Positions 8,918 to 15,988 of a stretch of DNA of 64,000 nucleotides are shown piece after piece. Source of the stretch: Klebsiella sp. WP3-W18-ESBL-02. Its GTDB lineage: Bacteria > Pseudomonadota > Gammaproteobacteria > Enterobacterales > Enterobacteriaceae. The stretch is from the NCBI RefSeq assembly GCF_014168815.1, contig NZ_AP021972.1, positions 2,480,001 through 2,544,000 of the forward strand, written 5' to 3'. The notes below the pieces were generated by a model, which worked only from the letters and a program-made list of their open reading frames with translations, did not search any database and was not told the DNA's origin. The position numbers were made by a program, and so were the translations under genes. Position 1 is the first letter of the stretch. Each line of letters begins with the position of its first letter.

Positions 8918-9370
8918 GGCTCTGCTTTGCCGGTTGGCGTGCCCATTCCGTGGCCGTCAGCAACGTTACCAACGGGGTGGCTCAAGTGCAACGGAGCAGC
9001 GTTCACAGCAGCGCAGTACCCTAAACTGGCGCAGGCATATCCGGCGCTGAAACTTCCAGACCTGCGCGGCGAGTTTATCCGTGGCTGGGATGACGGGCGG
9101 GGAGTAGACGGCGGGCGAATGCTGCTAGAAGGACAAGCTGATAGTTTTCGTTCGCATAACCACGGAGTTACTGCCTGGGATGCGTGGGATTCAAGCGTAT
9201 TAACACCGAACGACCGAGAAGGAGATTTATTGCTATCGACTGACAATGCAGTTTGGGCTGGCGGCTCTGTAAATGGAAAGTTCAACGGCAAATACGGTAC
9301 AGCGGGTAATGGTGGGAATGAAACTCGTCCGCGCAATATTGCATTTAACTACATCGTGAGAGCAGCATGA
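8893..9370 (+). CDS. Silent alternative tail-fibre C-terminus (module B)
   Basis: A partial coding module that lacks a start of its own; the open frame continues upstream only by chance. It begins inside gix site 1 (KNLGL) and runs about 155 residues. The segment PVGVPIPWPSATLPTGWLKC and the closing RPRNIAFNYIVRA are typical of tail-collar/phage tail-fibre tips. It would be fused to residues 1-162 of the fibre after inversion. Its sequence is unrelated to the tip used in the present orientation, pointing to a different receptor. Confidence 0.88.
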
Positions 9371-9993
9371 TGATGAAAGCAGAACTGAACAGCGAACTTA
9401 TCGCTACAGTGGCAGGTAATATTACCGTCTATAACTACGACGGCGAGACACGAGAATATCTTGATTCAACAGTTGAATATCTGGCTGTGGGGGTTGGCAT
9501 TCCGGCTAATTCCTGCATTGATGCTCCAGGTAACAGTAAAGATGGCTTTACTGTTTGTCGAACAGAAGATTTTACCTCCTGGGAGTATGTTACCGACCAT
9601 CGTGGTGAAACAGTATATAACACTGAAACCGGTGAAGCAGTAATCATCTCTTTGCCTGGAAGTTACCCAGAGAATACCACTACACAGGCACCTGCCACGC
9701 CATACGATACATGGGAAGGTAATAGCTGGGTGACGGATATTGCAAAACAACACATAGCAGACGTAGCGATAGCAGAACAGAGGAAAACAACATTACTGGC
9801 TGAGGCGACAACGATTATCGCCCCACTAGTGGATGCTCAGGCAGGGGGCTATATCGATGATGCCGAAGTGCCACGCCTGGCCGAATGGCAGCGATACCGC
9901 TACAAACTGACTAAAGTCGATACCAGCACCGCACCGGATATCAGTTGGCCCCCGCACCCGGGAGAGGAGGCCATTCAGGTTTCTCTGGATTAA
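9367..9993 (+). CDS. Tail-fibre assembly protein of module B
   Basis: 208 aa; its ATG overlaps the stop of the silent fibre tip. Assembly chaperones of the Tfa/Mu U family fold and cap the fibre tip encoded just before them. The C-terminal part (AQAGGYIDDAEVPRLAEWQRYRY followed by a short linker and WPP) has the family pattern. It is presumably expressed only after inversion. The extended N-terminal half is longer than in the module A partner (133 aa). Confidence 0.8.
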   Translation: MMMKAELNSELIATVAGNITVYNYDGETREYLDSTVEYLAVGVGIPANSCIDAPGNSKDGFTVCRTEDFTSWEYVTDHRGETVYNTETGEAVIISLPGSYPENTTTQAPATPYDTWEGNSWVTDIAKQHIADVAIAEQRKTTLLAEATTIIAPLVDAQAGGYIDDAEVPRLAEWQRYRYKLTKVDTSTAPDISWPPHPGEEAIQVSLD

Positions 9994-10342
9994 CCCTCAT
10001 CAACTGCACCCGGTATTTCTTCCATTCAGTTAAAGCGGCGGTTTCTTCCTCCGTCGCTATTCCTGCATCGACTGCATCTTGTCTCCATGCGATTTCTACA
10101 TTAGCTGTTGAGAGAAGTACTGCACGCTGACTTCTGGCAATCTCAATTTGTTCTGAATGCGTTAGCGATAGCTCTTCGACAAGCACAGGAGTACCAGCAG
10201 AATCAGCTTGAATAAATTTACCATTACGCTGCCCTTCCAGTAAACGCAGGTACAGTTCCTCGCTAATGCTGATAGCATCAGTAGGGATGACATTATTTTC
10301 ATCGTCATAGAGACCAATCGGTTTTGCTGTGAAATATTTCAT
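9941..10342 (-). CDS. Tail-fibre assembly protein of module A
   Basis: 133 aa, immediately downstream of the active fibre gene (2-base gap). It shows the Tfa-family C-terminal pattern TEEETAALTEWKKYRVQLMRV and a final WPPLPG. Known role: chaperone for trimerisation of the fibre tip, partly determining host range. Its last 50 bases overlap the end of the opposite module B assembly gene. Confidence 0.88.
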   Translation of the reverse strand: MKYFTAKPIGLYDDENNVIPTDAISISEELYLRLLEGQRNGKFIQADSAGTPVLVEELSLTHSEQIEIARSQRAVLLSTANVEIAWRQDAVDAGIATEEETAALTEWKKYRVQLMRVNPEKPEWPPLPGAGAN

Positions 10343-10343
10343 A

Positions 10344-11153
10344 TTAATATCCTATTGCCAGCCATGCCCACGTGGACGGGTTAGCGGGAGTTGGATTGAC
10401 GGACATGGTCTGCCCATACCATTCACACTGCGATTTTGTAGGTATGTTAAATCTGACGCGAGAGTTATCAACAGCAGCAGAAGCATAATCAACGGCAATG
10501 ATTATCATGCACTTATTGTTAAATGCCTCTGGAAAGACGATCAAGCCGTTGCTTGTGGTGCTGCTCAATATTTGTGTCTGAACAACATACTCACCCGGTT
10601 TGCCATTAATAAATGCAGGAATTCGTAGCATGGATTCAGTACCTGTCACCGCTGCTCTTAAACCAAGGTTTTTGACAAAGAGCGCCGGGTCAGGAATATC
10701 TGCGCCGTTCTGGTCTTTGGCCAGCTTCTCCGCCAGTTTGTTAAGCACCGTGGTCGCAAAATTCGGATCGTTACCGAGGGCATCCGCCAACTCTTTAAGC
10801 GTATCCAGCGTCTCAGGGGCGCTGCCTGCAAGAGCCGCAAGTGCTTTGGCCACAAACTCCGTCGTCGCCAGCTTCTTGCTGTTATCGCTATTTGCAGGCG
10901 TGGGCGCTGTTGGCGTGCCGGTGAATGTCGGGCTGGCTTTCGGTGCGTACTGTGTATGCGGGTCTGCTGCCGCGATGTGTTTCGCAAGGTCTGTACCGCC
11001 TTTCTCAACCTGTTGTTTCAGGTACAGCGTGCGGCTGGCCAGTTGTTTACCCTGACGGTTAGAAATTCCGTCAGACCCGCCCAGAACGGGGTCAGAGACC
11101 TCAATCTGGTAGATGCCTTCTTCCCACTGCGGGGTTTCGGGTAGGTTTGCCAT
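10344..11153 (-). CDS. Tail fibre protein, active version (constant N-terminus plus tip A)
   Basis: 269 aa. The N-terminal 60 residues attach to the baseplate. Then come fibre repeats of the type TSPTFTGTPTAPTP..KKLATTEFV, and a helical stretch (ETLDTLKELADALGNDP) common in Mu/P2 fibres. The gix site 2 codons lie at about residue 162 (KNLGL), after which the variable tip of about 107 residues follows, ending STWAWLAIGY. It follows gpI with a 2-base gap, as in P2-type tail operons. The protein should bind the host surface receptor. Confidence 0.92.
   Translation of the reverse strand: MANLPETPQWEEGIYQIEVSDPVLGGSDGISNRQGKQLASRTLYLKQQVEKGGTDLAKHIAAADPHTQYAPKASPTFTGTPTAPTPANSDNSKKLATTEFVAKALAALAGSAPETLDTLKELADALGNDPNFATTVLNKLAEKLAKDQNGADIPDPALFVKNLGLRAAVTGTESMLRIPAFINGKPGEYVVQTQILSSTTSNGLIVFPEAFNNKCMIIIAVDYASAAVDNSRVRFNIPTKSQCEWYGQTMSVNPTPANPSTWAWLAIGY
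10653..10678 (+). repeat. gix-like recombination site 2
   Basis: A 26-bp imperfect palindrome with an AA core, inverted relative to site 1 (8892-8917). It lies inside the fibre gene and encodes KNLGL. Together the two sites define the invertible segment. Confidence 0.88.
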
Positions 11154-11155
11154 AA

Positions 11156-11734
11156 TTAACTGCTCCCGTGGTTATAGCTGCCGTCATAGTTGACGGTGTT
11201 GTTGTAGCGAATGGCGACAGACTGATACTCCAGGCTTGCCAGATGGCAGCGGGCCGGAGCAAAAGCAGCGAGCGTCTGGCGTAACAGCGCCGCCTGATCG
11301 TTAGTGATGGGCTGTTGAAGGATGACGCGATAAACCGCCCAGGCTTCCGCATCGCCATGGACGAAAAGCCCGTTGTAAGTGTGTTTGCCGTCGTAGCCGA
11401 TCTGGCCAGTGCCTTCAATCAGATCCACTTCGCCGAAGCCAAAACGGCGGATAATTTCCCGGATTGACCACGGCGTCCCTTTGTAGCGGTGCAGCTCGAT
11501 AGCGGATTTGATAAGCATGCGGCGTACATCGTCCGATTCCGCCAGCTCCCAGCCATCGCCGAACAGTGAGAACTGCTCGCCCAGCCATGGCAGCGCGGAA
11601 CTGTCGACAATATCGACGAGATAGACCATCAGTACGCTCAGGTCGATGTTATCCAGCCGCCCGGCCAATCTTCCCAGCGTTCTGAGGCTGATATCACCCT
11701 CAAGCGGTGGCGGAAGTTGTAACGGCTCAGCCAT
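11156..11734 (-). CDS. Phage tail protein I (baseplate)
   Basis: 192 aa, P2 gpI family (tail protein I). It forms the baseplate edge to which the fibre binds. The family core is visible in LPWLGEQFSLFGDGWELAESD and the KGTPWSIREIIRRFGFGEVDLIE block. It overlaps gpJ by 8 bases and directly precedes the fibre gene. Order W-J-I-fibre-assembly protein is that of P2. Confidence 0.93.
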   Translation of the reverse strand: MAEPLQLPPPLEGDISLRTLGRLAGRLDNIDLSVLMVYLVDIVDSSALPWLGEQFSLFGDGWELAESDDVRRMLIKSAIELHRYKGTPWSIREIIRRFGFGEVDLIEGTGQIGYDGKHTYNGLFVHGDAEAWAVYRVILQQPITNDQAALLRQTLAAFAPARCHLASLEYQSVAIRYNNTVNYDGSYNHGSS

Positions 11735-12830
11735 CGGACACCCCGGTCATGTTAAGAGTGATCGCCGTACAGTTTGCCCATTCGTTTTCTGCCACCACCT
11801 TCAGCACCGGTGTCACCAGTTCGACCTGATACACTCCGGCAACGGACAGCACGCTGATAATCTGACTGGGGACAATATCGCGACCCAGCGTGGCGGTACG
11901 GGACGCCACCCAGTTCTGTATGGCGCTGTTGGCGTTGTCCTTTATTGAGTTAGCATCCTGGTCACGATAGATAGTGATGTTGGCTTCAATGGCGTAATCC
12001 ACCTGCACAGGTGTTTTAGCCCGCACGGTATCAGTGAGCGGCCTGACTTTTTCGTCCGAGCAGAAACTCTCTACCAGCGTGAGGATGCTGTCGTCCGGCA
12101 GGCCGGTGCTGAGCAGCGGATACAGTTCTACGGTGCCGGGAACCGGGGAAAGCACCGCAACATCGACGATGTTGGGATGGGCCTGCATGGCATGAAAGCG
12201 GTATGCCATACGGCTTCCGGCATTGGTGAATGATTCCGGGGCCAGCTTGATACGCTCGCGGAGTCTGTCATTGTCTTCCTGCTCAGAACCGCCAGAACTG
12301 GCTGCCAGATTGGTCACCTGCAGGTCGACGTTATCAATCTCATCAAGCAACTGACTGACCTGCGCAGGTTGCCAGCCGTTGCCAGCTGCCCCCGGCTCGG
12401 TACAGGTAGCCGTGGCATTGACCAGCAGCAATCCGGCTTTCAGTACCACGTCCGTATCGGTGGCAAAAATAATGCTGTCGGAAGCGCTGACGCGGGTGCC
12501 TGCCGGAATCAGCACGTCAATGGCCAGTGCCTCATCCACGGAGAACTGGAGCGTGGTGGTGGCAGGCTGCGCGGCAAGGCGGTAAACACCGACCAGTTCA
12601 CCGAGGTAATCAATCATCGGCTCGCGGGCAAAGGCGACCAGATTCTGTTTGGCCGCTTCCTGCGCCGCCACCCTGACCAGCATTTCGCGGTATGCCCACA
12701 GGTCAATCAACAGGCGTTCAGCCTGAGCGGGGTACAGCGTTTTACCGGTTGCGGCTTCGTACTGAGCAATCATTTCAGCCGTGATTTTGTCGGCATCGCG
12801 TTCAATGAAATCGGGTTCTGTCAGCGCCAT
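11727..12830 (-). CDS. Baseplate assembly protein J
   Basis: 367 aa, gpJ family. It forms the wedge of the contractile-tail baseplate with gpW. N-terminal ITAEMIAQYEAATGKTLYPAQ and the middle GSEQEDNDRLRERIKLAPES are typical family blocks. It overlaps the gpW gene by 10 bases and the gpI gene by 8, so translation of W-J-I is probably coupled. Confidence 0.95.
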   Translation of the reverse strand: MALTEPDFIERDADKITAEMIAQYEAATGKTLYPAQAERLLIDLWAYREMLVRVAAQEAAKQNLVAFAREPMIDYLGELVGVYRLAAQPATTTLQFSVDEALAIDVLIPAGTRVSASDSIIFATDTDVVLKAGLLLVNATATCTEPGAAGNGWQPAQVSQLLDEIDNVDLQVTNLAASSGGSEQEDNDRLRERIKLAPESFTNAGSRMAYRFHAMQAHPNIVDVAVLSPVPGTVELYPLLSTGLPDDSILTLVESFCSDEKVRPLTDTVRAKTPVQVDYAIEANITIYRDQDANSIKDNANSAIQNWVASRTATLGRDIVPSQIISVLSVAGVYQVELVTPVLKVVAENEWANCTAITLNMTGVSDG

Positions 12831-13168
12831 AAAAGCTCCTGAGTCCGGGGCTGTCCGTCAGAGCCTTTCCAGCTCACCCGGAGCGTAAGATGTTCACCGT
12901 CGACGGCAGGTTTAACCGACATAAGCTGGCAGCGAGGCTCCCAGCGCCGGATGGCATCGACGGACTCGCGCACCACATGCGGAATAGCCCGGTCGATGGG
13001 CCAGTCGATATAAAGGTGCAGGTTGCTGCCGAACTCCGGGCGATGCGGGTCGCTGCCGCGAGGAGTTCGCAGTATGATTTGAATGGCCTGCCAGATATCA
13101 TCCAGCCCCCGGACGATTTCGCCAGGGGCCTGCAGAGCCGGTTGCCAGAATACGGAAGTTGTTTTCAT
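12821..13168 (-). CDS. Baseplate protein W (GPW/gp25 family)
   Basis: 115 aa. The family, related to T4 gp25, nucleates sheath assembly on the baseplate. Visible blocks are the GLDDIWQAIQIILRTPRGSDPHRPEFGSNL region near residues 20-50 and YIDWPIDRAIPHVVRE. The RPEFG motif is the classic gp25 signature. It overlaps gpJ and follows the spike gene by about 54 bases. Confidence 0.95.
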   Translation of the reverse strand: MKTTSVFWQPALQAPGEIVRGLDDIWQAIQIILRTPRGSDPHRPEFGSNLHLYIDWPIDRAIPHVVRESVDAIRRWEPRCQLMSVKPAVDGEHLTLRVSWKGSDGQPRTQELLWR

Positions 13169-13222
13169 GGGGGCAGCATTGCCCCTGTGCGGGAACGCCG
13201 ATATTAAAGGCGTTTAAGAAGG

Positions 13223-13735
13223 TCAGTGAGAGTGATGATTGGAGTTCTGGCCGTCAGAGAGCATGCTGCCAGTTGAGTGGGCATTGCCGTTGATTTCAAG
13301 GTCGCCGTTCACCGTGGTGGTGTCAGCGGTCAAATCAATAGTTTTCCCCTTCAGGCTGATACCCACCGCAACCTCGATCACCACATGCTCGATACCGCCT
13401 TTAACCGTCAGCGTATGGGTCGCGCGGTTATAGCTGAACTCAGCACCATCAGCGTATTTTGTGCCCCGGACATTTTTGTCGCTGAACGGTGGTTTATCGA
13501 CGTCTGAGTACACCGCGCCCAGAATGACACCATCCTCGCCGTTGGCATCGAGCAGCACCTCAACCTGCTCCCCCACGTCAGGGAGCCAGTAATCCTTGTT
13601 ATCCTGGGTATTGCGCTGCAGCACGTTAAGCCAGTTAGTGCGCAGGTTATCGCACTCAGGCAGACGAACGCGGGCCTGAACCTTGTCGGCATCAACGGCG
13701 CTGACCGTGCCGACCTGACGGGTGACACCTGCCAT
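13223..13735 (-). CDS. Baseplate spike protein V
   Basis: 170 aa, P2 gpV/Mu gp45 family. A trimer forms the membrane-piercing needle. An N-terminal OB-like domain covers residues 1-90 (VQARVRLPECDNLRTNWLNV, then VLLDANGEDGVILGAVYS). A triple-stranded beta-helix region follows from about residue 100. The extreme C-terminus reads NHHSH, matching the HxH tip that binds an iron ion in P2 and phi92 spikes. Its stop overlaps nothing; its start touches the end of gene D. Confidence 0.94.
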   Translation of the reverse strand: MAGVTRQVGTVSAVDADKVQARVRLPECDNLRTNWLNVLQRNTQDNKDYWLPDVGEQVEVLLDANGEDGVILGAVYSDVDKPPFSDKNVRGTKYADGAEFSYNRATHTLTVKGGIEHVVIEVAVGISLKGKTIDLTADTTTVNGDLEINGNAHSTGSMLSDGQNSNHHSH

Positions 13736-14904
13736 TATTTCTTCTCCTTTATTACCGTGGAGGTGCTGCCGTCCGGTTTATAGACGGTCAGCGTCTGGGT
13801 TTTGCCGGTCTTTTTACCTTTCTTCGCCTTGCCCTGCGTGACCGGCCCTCGTGCCACCTCCAGTTCGGTGATGTAGCCGCTGTTACGGTCAAATGCATGG
13901 CGGGCAGTGGTTATCAGCCATGGCCCGGATAACTGACCAAAGCCCACTAGTTCAATTTTGTTGCCTGCAGTCAACTGGGGCGTCCCCATCAGCGTCAGGG
14001 AGCCGTTCTGCTGGTATTCGTTATGTCTGGCCAGCGCCGAATCTGCTTTAATCCGGGCGCTGTCCGGGTCACTGACGCGGCTGTTGACCTTCAGTGAGTC
14101 GGCACTGGTGACCTTACCGCCTTTGGTTTGTTTGTCGCTTTCGCTGGTACCGCCATCAGCTTCATAAACGATCAGCTTTTTATCGCTGCTCTTCTGGTGT
14201 TTTACCTTTGCTGATTTGTAGACGCGGTTGATGGTGTCACGCAGGGAAAAGCTGGCCACATCCTGCGGCTTTAACTGCCTGACCGGCTCCTGACCGCGCA
14301 GCGTGGCAAGATGAGAAAAAACCAGCTGGTCGCTGACCACTTTCACGGCATAACCATACTCGCTGGCCAGTCGGCGCAGGAAGCCCACGTCCGTTTCTGC
14401 ATACTGGGTCACCCGGTCAATTTTGATGGACTCAATACTGCCAACCAGCTTCAACTGATGCTTTTTGGCAATCCGTCCGGCGATAGCCGCCAGCGTGGTG
14501 CTCTCGAAACCACGACTGGATTTTGTCCGCAGGGCGTTGTTGACCGACGTGGCCACACCCCGGATAGCGACAACGGACGCGGGCGAACTCACCTCGATCT
14601 CGTCTATAGAGAACGTACCGCAGGACAGCAGCGTCTCGCCCTGATAACCCATTTTCAGCGTCAGCGTATCCCCCTTGCCCGGATACCACTTATCCAGCCA
14701 GCGGCCATCGGTGTCGTCCAGCTCCACCTCAATGGTATCGGACTCGCTTTTGATGTTATCGCTGTAGGTTACGCGGGTGACATAGGGGGCGATATCGGTG
14801 GTGATGTTCTTCTGCAGATACCATAGCGTGAACACCGGACTCAGAACATCGCTGACGCCGGTTAACGCTGATGCGGCCTGTGCAGTGCTGTTTATCTCAG
14901 CCAT
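13735..14904 (-). CDS. Tail hub protein D (P2 gpD family)
   Basis: 389 aa, baseplate hub protein linking spike and tail tube, often annotated as late control protein D. Typical segments are APYVTRVTYSDNIKSESDTI in the first 70 residues, SRGFESTTLAAIAGRIAKKH and the YAETDVGFLRRLASEYGYAV block. A low-complexity Lys/Thr-rich stretch (residues 345-370) ends the protein. It overlaps gpX at its start and gpV at its stop. Confidence 0.93.
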   Translation of the reverse strand: MAEINSTAQAASALTGVSDVLSPVFTLWYLQKNITTDIAPYVTRVTYSDNIKSESDTIEVELDDTDGRWLDKWYPGKGDTLTLKMGYQGETLLSCGTFSIDEIEVSSPASVVAIRGVATSVNNALRTKSSRGFESTTLAAIAGRIAKKHQLKLVGSIESIKIDRVTQYAETDVGFLRRLASEYGYAVKVVSDQLVFSHLATLRGQEPVRQLKPQDVASFSLRDTINRVYKSAKVKHQKSSDKKLIVYEADGGTSESDKQTKGGKVTSADSLKVNSRVSDPDSARIKADSALARHNEYQQNGSLTLMGTPQLTAGNKIELVGFGQLSGPWLITTARHAFDRNSGYITELEVARGPVTQGKAKKGKKTGKTQTLTVYKPDGSTSTVIKEKK

Positions 14905-15107
14905 GGGGCAATATCCTCTTCTGTTGTGGCCTCTTCAGCTTCGATAACCGGGATCAGTAACAACAGCCCGGAGGGCAGCACCGGCGTGATGGCCACGTGC
15001 GGATTGGCGGCAATTATCCGGGGATAGCCCAGCGTGTCGCCATAGTACTGCCATGCGAGAGAGTCCCAGCGCTCCCCGTCACGGGTGACATGTTCAAGAA
15101 ACATCAC
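14892..15107 (-). CDS. Tail protein X (LysM-like)
   Basis: 71 aa. P2 gpX family: a single LysM-like fold (GERWDSLAWQYYGDTLGYPR, IIAANPH) used in tail completion. It overlaps both gpU (4 bases) and gpD (13 bases), the usual U-X-D order of P2-type tails. Confidence 0.93.
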   Translation of the reverse strand: MMFLEHVTRDGERWDSLAWQYYGDTLGYPRIIAANPHVAITPVLPSGLLLLIPVIEAEEATTEEDIAPWLR

Positions 15108-15988
15108 ACACTCCTCGCCAGTATTCTGGCTGCCATGGTGCTTAACCCCGGCGACATACGGGTGAAGGTGGTACTGGCGGAGTTAAGCTGCCCGGAAACG
15201 GCATCCAGCGCCGCTGCGATATTGCTGCCGTCCACTCCGCTCAGCGAAGACTGTGCCTGTTGTACATACGTGGCCGCATCACTGGTGGCTCTGGCCAGAC
15301 TGATGGCATCAGGCATGGATTCAGAGAGCGCATTAAACGCAGGAACGCTCTGGCCTAACGCCCCGGATACGTTGCCCAGCCCGCTCATCAGCCCCGGCAC
15401 GCGGGTCAGTGCAACGGCGGGGTTATCCTTCATTTTCTGCGCCACCCGAACGGCGCTGATGGTGGTCTGGAGAACAGACTGCGCCTGTTTGGCATAGTTG
15501 ACGCCGTCGCGAACGTACCGCGCCACCCCGGAGGGCGAAGGAACGGCACCGGAGACCGCCCCGACGCCGGGTACCTGCGTGCGGATTGCAGGCGGCTGCA
15601 GCGGGTTTTTCGGGTCGCCAATGTACTCCCGGAGAGACGCAGTGGCATTAACGGCCAGCACGTTGCCGGTGCTGTCGGTCTGCTCGCTGGTCGCGGTCAC
15701 GTCGGTAATCACAAACCAGCCGCGATAGTCACCGTTACCAAAGACCAGCGCTAGCGCCTGATGGGCTTTCATGGCCGTTCTCAGTCTCGCCAGCTCCACG
15801 TCGGGCACACAATAATGCTGATGGAAGACCAGGCTTATCTGGATTTCGTCCAGCTTATCGCCGACGAACTGCAGGCCGGGCTTACCCTCGATGCGGGCAT
15901 GTTCGGCATAATCGACACCGAAAGTGGCCTCAAAGCCGTCCCAGTAGGTAATCAGTTCAAACTCAATATCACCCAGTACCGCAAACAT
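15104..15988 (-). CDS. Tail protein U with long C-terminal extension
   Basis: 294 aa. Residues 1-135 are a P2 gpU-family domain (FELITYWDGFEATFGVDYAEH, then LVFHQHYCVPDVELARL), which in P2 is needed to finish the tail. The remaining 150 residues are Ala/Ser/Val-rich, predicted helical (YAKQAQSVLQTTISAVRVAQ), and have no obvious homologue to me. It starts on the last base of the tape-measure stop codon region and overlaps gene X. Confidence 0.85.
   Translation of the reverse strand: MFAVLGDIEFELITYWDGFEATFGVDYAEHARIEGKPGLQFVGDKLDEIQISLVFHQHYCVPDVELARLRTAMKAHQALALVFGNGDYRGWFVITDVTATSEQTDSTGNVLAVNATASLREYIGDPKNPLQPPAIRTQVPGVGAVSGAVPSPSGVARYVRDGVNYAKQAQSVLQTTISAVRVAQKMKDNPAVALTRVPGLMSGLGNVSGALGQSVPAFNALSESMPDAISLARATSDAATYVQQAQSSLSGVDGSNIAAALDAVSGQLNSASTTFTRMSPGLSTMAARILARSV

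Larger units (their letters stand above)
8892..10678. other. Invertible tail-fibre segment (G-loop type)
   Basis: About 1.8 kb bounded by two inverted gix-like sites. It holds two alternative fibre C-termini, each followed by its own assembly gene, pointing toward each other. In the sequenced orientation module A (10344-10666 plus 9941-10342) is joined to the constant fibre N-terminus, and module B (8905-9993) is silent. Inversion by Gin would swap them and so change host range. The two assembly genes overlap tail to tail by about 50 bp. Confidence 0.92.
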
